From UBA11524 sp964391995 (lineage in GTDB: Bacteria > Bacillota > Clostridia > Christensenellales > Aristaeellaceae): a DNA stretch of 11,022 bases. The DNA lies in contig CAYMOM010000067.1 in the NCBI GenBank assembly GCA_964391995.1, positions 1 through 11,022 of the forward strand, given 5' to 3'. The first letter of the stretch is position 1; each line of letters begins with the position of its first letter. Shown one piece after another: positions 6,222-11,022 of the stretch. A program made the translations under genes and the position numbers. Below the pieces are notes generated by a model. It did no database searches and was not told where the DNA came from. It saw only the letters and a program-made list of their open reading frames with translations.

Positions 6222-7280
6222 ATGTTCGAGAAGTTTGAGTGGATACAAAGCCGGTGGGAGGAGCTTTCCGCCGCTATCAGCCAGCCGGAGGTCATTGCCG
6301 ACCAGGCTAAGTATCAGCAGCTGCTGAAGGAGCGGGCCAATTTGCAGCCTGCGGTGGAGAAGTGGGCGGAATACCAGGCCTGCCTGCGGCATTTGCAGGA
6401 AGCCGGCGAAATGCTTGCTGATCCTGAATTGCAGGATGTGGCGCAGGCCGAGGTGCAGCAGCTGACCGCCCGCAAGGCTGAATTGGAGCAGGAATTGCGC
6501 ATTCTGCTTCTGCCCAAAGACCCGGACGATGACAAGAACGTGATTCTGGAGATACGCAGCGGTACCGGCGGGGACGAGGCCTGCCTGTTTGCTGCGGACA
6601 TGCTGCGCATGTACACCCGCTATGCCGAGCGCCATGGCTTCCGGGTGGAGGTGCTGTCCCTGAGCGATACGGAGCTGGGCGGCGTGAAGGAAGCGGTACT
6701 GTCCCTGACGGGCCAGGGGGCCTTTGCCTGCATGAAGTATGAAAGCGGCGTACACCAGGTGAAGCGCATTCCGGTAACGGAGAGCAACGGACGCATACAG
6801 ACCTCCACCTGCACGGTGGCTGTGCTGCCGGAGACGGAGGAGATTGAGCTGAACATTGCGCCAAAGGATTTGCGCATTGACGTATATCGGGCCAGTGGCC
6901 ACGGGGGGCAATGCGTGAACACCACGGATTCCGCCGTGCGCATCACCCACCTGCCCACGGGCATTATGGCTACCTGCCAGGACGAGAAGAGCCAGATCAA
7001 AAACCGGGATAAGGCCATGAAGGTGCTGCGCTCCCGGCTGATGGAAAAGCTACGCACCCAGCAGGACAGCGCCTATGCCGCCAACCGCCGCAGCCAGGTG
7101 GGCACCGGCGAGCGGGCGGAAAAGATACGCACCTACCACTTCATTCAGGGCCGGGTAACCGACCATCGACTGGGGCTGACCCTGTACAAAACAGCGGAAA
7201 TCATGGACGGGGACCTGGATGAGTTCATCCAGGCCCTGCGTATGGAGGAGCAGGCGCAGAAGCTGCGCAGTTTAAGCTGA
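6222..7280 (+). CDS. prfA: Peptide chain release factor 1, divergent
   Basis: The 352-residue protein is a full-length RF1, which reads UAA and UAG and triggers peptide release. Seen: SGTGGDEA (113-120, keeping Gly116 and Glu119), the codon-reading PVT at 184-186 (RF1 type, not the SPF of RF2), GGQ at 228-230, and the C-terminal RVTDHRLGLTLY (311-322). Numbering by eye matches Thermus RF1. Unusual changes are Lys181 for Gln, Gln193 for His, Gln179 for Arg (HQVKRIPVT instead of HRVQRVPVT), His227 and Cys231 around GGQ (GHGGQCVN instead of GAGGQHVN), and YHFIQ instead of YNFPQ at 305-309. The ATG at 6222 is chosen over an earlier in-frame start because CGGAGG (6212-6217) precedes it and the product begins as the family does. 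Synteny with prmC supports that it is the housekeeping RF1. Its own stop is TGA, read by RF2. Confidence 0.95.
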   Translation: MFEKFEWIQSRWEELSAAISQPEVIADQAKYQQLLKERANLQPAVEKWAEYQACLRHLQEAGEMLADPELQDVAQAEVQQLTARKAELEQELRILLLPKDPDDDKNVILEIRSGTGGDEACLFAADMLRMYTRYAERHGFRVEVLSLSDTELGGVKEAVLSLTGQGAFACMKYESGVHQVKRIPVTESNGRIQTSTCTVAVLPETEEIELNIAPKDLRIDVYRASGHGGQCVNTTDSAVRITHLPTGIMATCQDEKSQIKNRDKAMKVLRSRLMEKLRTQQDSAYAANRRSQVGTGERAEKIRTYHFIQGRVTDHRLGLTLYKTAEIMDGDLDEFIQALRMEEQAQKLRSLS

Positions 7281-7294
7281 AAGAAGGTTTTTCC

Positions 7295-8341
7295 ATGAAC
7301 ACAAGGGTGCTTCCCGCCGGCGCGGAAGCTCTTTCTGCCGCCGCGGCGCTGCTGGCCCAGGGCCAGCTGGTGGCCTTTCCCACAGAAACGGTGTATGGCC
7401 TGGGGGCCAATGCCCTGGACAGGGATGCGGTGCTGTCCATCTTCGCTGCCAAGGGGCGCCCGGCGGACAATCCGCTGATCGTTCACATCTGGCGCCGGGA
7501 GCAGCTGGAGGGCATCTGCCAGGTATCACCCCTGGCGGAGAAGCTGATGGACGCCTTCTGGCCCGGGCCGCTGACCCTGCTGATGCCCAGGAAGGACAGC
7601 ATTCCCCCGGAGGTAACCGCCGGCCTGCCCACAGTGGCTGTGCGCATGCCTTCCCACCCGGTGGCGGCGGACATGCTGCGGGCCTGCAACCTGCCCATTG
7701 CGGCCCCCAGCGCCAACCGCAGCGGCAAGCCCAGTCCCACCTCCGCCAAACATGTGCTGGAGGACATGGACGGGCGCATCCCGCTGATTATCGATGGGGG
7801 CAGCTGCGATGTGGGCCTGGAATCCACCGTGCTGGACATCAACCAGGAGGTACCCTGCATTCTGCGCCCCGGCGGCATAACGAAGGCCATGCTGGAGAAT
7901 GTGATCGGCCCGGTGACGGTGGCCGGCAGCGTGCTGCGCCCCTTGCAGAAGGGCGAGAAGGCGCTTTCCCCGGGGATGATGTACAAGCACTATTCCCCGG
8001 ATGGACAGGTTTCCCTGGTGGAAGGCCAGGAGGACGATGTGGTTGCTGCCCTGCAGGCGCTGTACCATCAGGCGGAGAAAAACGGACACAGGGCCTGCGT
8101 CATGTGCTTTACCCAGCATGTGCCAGCACTGCAGCACTGCCATCCCCACGACCTGGGCAGCAGGGACTGCCCGGAACAGGTGGCCCACCGCCTGTTTGAA
8201 ACCCTGCGCCGCCTGGATGAGGAGCACATGGATGCCATCTTCAGCGAGGTGGTGCCGCCGGAAGGCGTGGGCCTGGCGGTGATGAACCGGCTGGGCCGTG
8301 CGGCGGCCTTCAGGACGATTCAGGCCAAGGATGTTTTGTAA
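7295..8341 (+). CDS. L-threonylcarbamoyladenylate synthase, two-domain Sua5 type
   Basis: The 348-residue protein makes threonylcarbamoyl-AMP from threonine, bicarbonate and ATP, the first step of the t6A37 modification of tRNAs that read ANN codons. The YrdC domain (about 10-200) shows FPTETVYGLG (28-37), KGRPADNPL (53-61), the nucleotide site SANRSGKPSPTSA (139-151), ESTV (176-179) and LRPG (190-193). The linker SPGMMYKHYSP (225-235), which closes over the active site, leads to the C-terminal Sua5 domain (about 240-345). The length distinguishes it from single-domain TsaC. AAGAAGG (7281-7287) is seven bases before the ATG, and the gap to prfA is 14 bases. Sua5 next to prfA/prmC is a common Firmicutes arrangement (ywlC in Bacillus). 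Confidence 0.96.
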   Translation: MNTRVLPAGAEALSAAAALLAQGQLVAFPTETVYGLGANALDRDAVLSIFAAKGRPADNPLIVHIWRREQLEGICQVSPLAEKLMDAFWPGPLTLLMPRKDSIPPEVTAGLPTVAVRMPSHPVAADMLRACNLPIAAPSANRSGKPSPTSAKHVLEDMDGRIPLIIDGGSCDVGLESTVLDINQEVPCILRPGGITKAMLENVIGPVTVAGSVLRPLQKGEKALSPGMMYKHYSPDGQVSLVEGQEDDVVAALQALYHQAEKNGHRACVMCFTQHVPALQHCHPHDLGSRDCPEQVAHRLFETLRRLDEEHMDAIFSEVVPPEGVGLAVMNRLGRAAAFRTIQAKDVL

Positions 8342-8353
8342 CGGAGGACAGGC

Positions 8354-10279
8354 ATGGAGTTAATTTTCGGCCGGCAGGACATGCCCACCCTGCACCGGGC
8401 GCAGGAGAACTGCTTTCTGTGCACCAACGGCCTTGGCGGGTATGCCTCCCTTTCCAGTGCCTTTTCCATGACCAGGGGCGATCAGGGCCTGCTGGTGGCT
8501 GCCCGGGTGGCGCCTAATGACCGGATGAACCTGGTGGCCCGGCTGGGGGAAAGCCTGCACTGCGCGGGAAGGGAAACCTGGCTTTCCACCCAGGAGTTTG
8601 CGGATGAAACCGCGCCGGAGGATGGATACCTTTCCCTGTCCGCCCTGGTGGTGGAGGATACGCCCTGCTGGACATACCATGTGCGGGGTGTCCGCATCAC
8701 CCGGCAGCTGGGCATGGCCCGGGAATGCAACGCCACTGCGGTGGTGTATACCCTGGAAAACCGCAGCGCACACCCCTGCACACTGCATGTGCGGCCCTGG
8801 GTGCTGGGCTGCGGCAAAGGACACGCGCCTGAAAAACCGTGGGATGTTTCCGTGCAGGACGGGTGTATCATCACCAACGGTATGCGGGTGTACATCCGCA
8901 GCGATGCCCCTGTGACCCCGGAAGCGCCCTGCTTTGCCCTGGCCTGTTACATGCACGATGCACCGGACGGCAGGCCGGAAAAGGGCCTGCAGGCCAGTGT
9001 GTGCAGCCTGGCGGTGAAGGCTCTGCCCGGGGAAAAGCGCAGCCTGCGCCTGGTGCTGGCGGATGTGCCGGATGCGCCGGGAGCAGAGGAAATCATCGCC
9101 ATGCAGGCACAGCACATGCAGTCCCTGCGGGATGCCTGCGGCCTTACCCATCCGGTGGCCCGGCAGCTGGTTTGTGCGGCGGATGCCTACATTGCCCGGC
9201 GGGATTCCACCGGCGGCAAGACCATTCTGGCAGGGTATCCTTTCTTTGGGGATTGGGGCCGGGACACCATGATCGCCCTGCCCGGCTGCACCCTGGCTAC
9301 CCGCCGCTATGCCGATGCCAAGAGCATCCTGCGCACCTTCCTGAAATACGAGCGGAACGGCCTGGTGCCCAACCTGTTCCCCGAGGGCGATCAGCCGCCC
9401 ATGTACAACACCGCGGATGCTGCCCTGCTGCTGGTGAACAGCGTGTATCTCTATGTGCAGCAAAGCGGCGATGAAGCCTTTGTGCAGGAGGCACGCCCGG
9501 TGCTGGAGCGCATCATGGCGGCCTATCGCCGGGGGACGGAGCACGGCATTCACATGGATGAGGATGGGCTGCTCTGCGCCGGCGAAGGCCTTGACCAGGT
9601 GACCTGGATGGATGTGCGGGTGGGAAAAATTCTCCCCACGCCGCGCCACGGCAAGCCGGTGGAAATCAACGCCTATTGGTACAATGCGCTGAGAATCATG
9701 GAGAAGTGGTTCGGGGGCGATTACGGTCACCTGGCGGAAAAGGTGCAGGCGGCGTTTGTCCGCAGCTTCTGGATGCCGGACAGGGGATATTTGAAGGATG
9801 TGATTTCCGGCACGGCGGCGGATGAACAGCTGCGGTGCAACCAGATCTGGGCCATCACCCTGCCCTACACCATGCTGACCCCGGCCCGGGAGCGCGCTGT
9901 GGTGGACGCTGTATATGCCCACCTGTACACACCCTGCGGCCTGCGCACCCTGTCCCCGGAGGATGCACAGTATCACGGTGTGTACACCGGAGCGCAGCAG
10001 GAGCGGGACATGGCCTACCATCAGGGCACGGCGTGGGTATTTCCGCTGGGCGCGTACTACCTGGCCTATTTGAAAACCAGGGACTATTCGCCCCAGGCGA
10101 AGGAGAATGTCCGCCAGGCGCTGCTGCCCATGGCTGCTGCCCTGCGGGAAGGCTGCTGCGGTCAGCTGCCGGAGATTTACGATGGAGACGCACCGTGCTT
10201 CAGCCGCGGCTGCTTTGCCCAGGCGTGGAGCGTGGGCGAAATGCTGCGGGTGTATGCAGCACTGGAGAAAAATGCATAA
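8354..10279 (+). CDS. Amylo-alpha-1,6-glucosidase (GH133-type glycogen debranching enzyme)
   Basis: The 641-residue cytoplasmic enzyme should hydrolyse alpha-1,6 branches in glycogen or limit dextrins. The N-terminal GDE_N-type domain (about 15-235) starts with TNGLGGYASLSSAF (24-37); the usual R-x-YHG is here RGDQG (41-45). The C-terminal (alpha/alpha)6 catalytic domain (about 270-635) has GYPFFGDWGRDTMIALPG (294-311), TWMD (417-420), EINAYWYNAL (437-446), TLSP (532-535) and RDMAYHQGTAW (551-561), the last holding residues typical of the active-site face. There is no signal peptide, so it acts on internal polymer. The ATG at 8354 has CGGAGGA (8342-8348) five bases upstream and lies 12 bases after sua5, so it is co-transcribed with translation genes. 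No other glycogen gene is in the window. The gene ends at a strong bidirectional terminator. Confidence 0.93.
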   Translation: MELIFGRQDMPTLHRAQENCFLCTNGLGGYASLSSAFSMTRGDQGLLVAARVAPNDRMNLVARLGESLHCAGRETWLSTQEFADETAPEDGYLSLSALVVEDTPCWTYHVRGVRITRQLGMARECNATAVVYTLENRSAHPCTLHVRPWVLGCGKGHAPEKPWDVSVQDGCIITNGMRVYIRSDAPVTPEAPCFALACYMHDAPDGRPEKGLQASVCSLAVKALPGEKRSLRLVLADVPDAPGAEEIIAMQAQHMQSLRDACGLTHPVARQLVCAADAYIARRDSTGGKTILAGYPFFGDWGRDTMIALPGCTLATRRYADAKSILRTFLKYERNGLVPNLFPEGDQPPMYNTADAALLLVNSVYLYVQQSGDEAFVQEARPVLERIMAAYRRGTEHGIHMDEDGLLCAGEGLDQVTWMDVRVGKILPTPRHGKPVEINAYWYNALRIMEKWFGGDYGHLAEKVQAAFVRSFWMPDRGYLKDVISGTAADEQLRCNQIWAITLPYTMLTPARERAVVDAVYAHLYTPCGLRTLSPEDAQYHGVYTGAQQERDMAYHQGTAWVFPLGAYYLAYLKTRDYSPQAKENVRQALLPMAAALREGCCGQLPEIYDGDAPCFSRGCFAQAWSVGEMLRVYAALEKNA

Positions 10280-10320
10280 AAAACAGCGCCTGCCGATTTG
10301 CTTGGCAGGCGCTGCTTTTG
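10278..10320. terminator. Bidirectional rho-independent terminator between debranching enzyme and protease genes
   Basis: An 11-base perfect stem (10284-10294 with 10304-10314, CAGCGCCTGCC / GGCAGGCGCTG) closes a nine-base loop. On the plus strand it is followed by CTTTTG; on the minus strand by six T (10283-10278). It overlaps the end of the plus-strand operon and lies 10 bases past the protease stop, so it serves both convergent genes. Confidence 0.9.
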
Positions 10321-10323
10321 CGA

Positions 10324-11022
10324 TTACTGCTTGATGTTGTCAACGATGGCCAGGGTGACCTCCAGGTCCACATATTCGCCGTCCGGCACATCCTCGGCAG
10401 AGAAGGAATCCTGGTTCAGCAGGTCCAGCAGGCCTTCAGCCCGGTAGACCTTCACCTGCAGAACATCGCCGGCGTTCTTGGTGCTGGTAATGGCATTGAC
10501 CTCGGAGACACTGGTGATCACCGTGTCGTTCACATCCACGATGATGTCGCCGGCCTTCATGCCGGCCTTTTCGGCGGGGGAACCGGCCTCCACCTCGGTG
10601 ACGATGACACCCTTGGGGATCAGTCCCTGCTGCACCAGGGCATAATTCTGGTTGATGGAGGAAACGGTAACGCCCATGCGGGGCTTGCCCACCAGGCTGG
10701 TGTTGGTGCTGCTGCTGGCGGCAGAGGCCGTTTTGCTCACATTCTCGGTCAGGGAATTGTTCAGCACGTCTTCAATCAGCGGCTTGGCGGCGTTGATGGG
10801 GATGCACATGCCAATGCCTTCCACCGTGGCGCTGCTGTAGGCAGAGCCGGTGTACTTCAGGGTGGGGATGCCCATCAGTTCGCCTGCCACGTTGAACATG
10901 CCGCCGCCGGAATTGCCGTTGTTGATGGCGGCATCGGTCTGGATCATGGTGTTGGTGATGGTTTCCCTGCGGCCGTACTTGTCATAGTTGGTGGAGCTGA
11001 CGGAGCGGTTCAGGGCGGACAC
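10324..11022 (-). CDS. HtrA/DegP-like S1C serine protease with PDZ domain, N-terminus outside window
   Basis: The 232 visible codons hold the C-terminal half of a trypsin-fold protease and its PDZ domain. QTDAAINNGNSGGGMFN (28-44) contains the catalytic serine (residue 38 of the fragment); the usual INPGNSGGPL has Asn and Gly in place of its two prolines. GIGMCIPI (69-76) closes the protease domain, a Ser/Thr/Ala-rich linker (about 96-110) follows, and a PDZ domain spans about 115-196 with GVIVTEVEAGSPAEKAGMKAGD (split at 138-159). A tail of about 35 residues after the PDZ is acidic. The family is membrane-anchored or secreted and degrades misfolded envelope proteins. His and Asp of the triad and any membrane anchor lie beyond the edge. 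The first complete codon is not a start; the gene continues upstream. It ends in TAA and shares a terminator with the convergent debranching gene. Confidence 0.93.
   Translation of the reverse strand: MSALNRSVSSTNYDKYGRRETITNTMIQTDAAINNGNSGGGMFNVAGELMGIPTLKYTGSAYSSATVEGIGMCIPINAAKPLIEDVLNNSLTENVSKTASAASSSTNTSLVGKPRMGVTVSSINQNYALVQQGLIPKGVIVTEVEAGSPAEKAGMKAGDIIVDVNDTVITSVSEVNAITSTKNAGDVLQVKVYRAEGLLDLLNQDSFSAEDVPDGEYVDLEVTLAIVDNIKQ

Noticed and set aside
6222..7280. The RF-like gene being RF2 or the rescue factor PrfH
   Set aside because: It has the RF1 PVT motif, the full N-terminal domain and the prmC neighbour; RF2 would show SPF and PrfH would be much shorter.
8360..10021. A 553-codon open frame on the minus strand, antisense to the debranching enzyme
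   Set aside because: It mirrors the codon periodicity of a clearly real GH133 gene in GC-rich DNA. The product is rich in His, Gly, Gln and Pro with no recognisable domain, and there is no proper ribosome site.

Overview
The window looks like chromosomal DNA from a GC-rich Clostridia-type Firmicute, probably a gut anaerobe. The reasons are the gene order DUF1385 (YqhQ-like) - prmC - prfA - sua5, a zinc-binding L31, an Lrp/aminotransferase pair, strong AGGAGG-like ribosome binding sites and sigma-A type promoters. I cannot name the genus. Coding density is high. I see no tRNA, rRNA, CRISPR, insertion sequence or phage gene. The two longest gene-free stretches are about 210 and 170 bases, and both are described below.

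Layout. On the left, a PlsC-like lysophospholipid acyltransferase (minus strand, cut by the window edge) is divergent from a MarR-family regulator (plus). Each has a clear promoter, and the MarR promoter carries two short inverted repeats. The MarR gene ends in a rho-independent terminator lying back to back with the terminator of rpmE (ribosomal protein L31, minus, with its own promoter). Next comes a minus-strand operon: an Lrp/AsnC regulator, a PLP aminotransferase (4-base overlap) and a secreted CapA-like protein whose metal-binding motifs are eroded. Divergent from it is a plus-strand operon: DUF1385 membrane protein, prmC (4-base overlap), prfA (RF1), sua5/tsaC2 and a GH133-type amylo-alpha-1,6-glucosidase, with gaps of 10-14 bases. 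A bidirectional terminator separates this operon from a convergent HtrA-like serine protease (minus, N-terminus outside the window).

How the genes work together. PrmC methylates the GGQ glutamine of RF1, Sua5 makes the t6A precursor of tRNAs that read ANN codons, and L31 is a ribosomal protein, so the core is a translation cluster. The debranching enzyme is a metabolic passenger at the end of the operon. The Lrp-aminotransferase pair is probably an amino-acid-responsive unit.

The most unusual feature is the release factor. It is full length with PVT and GGQ motifs, but positions that are nearly invariant in the family and contact the stop codon are changed (Lys at 181, Gln at 193), as are the GGQ flanks and the YNFPQ segment. 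None of the 11 stop codons in the window is TAG. The CapA-like protein, with most of its active site replaced or deleted, is the second candidate for a closer look. I see no convincing wholly new multi-gene system.
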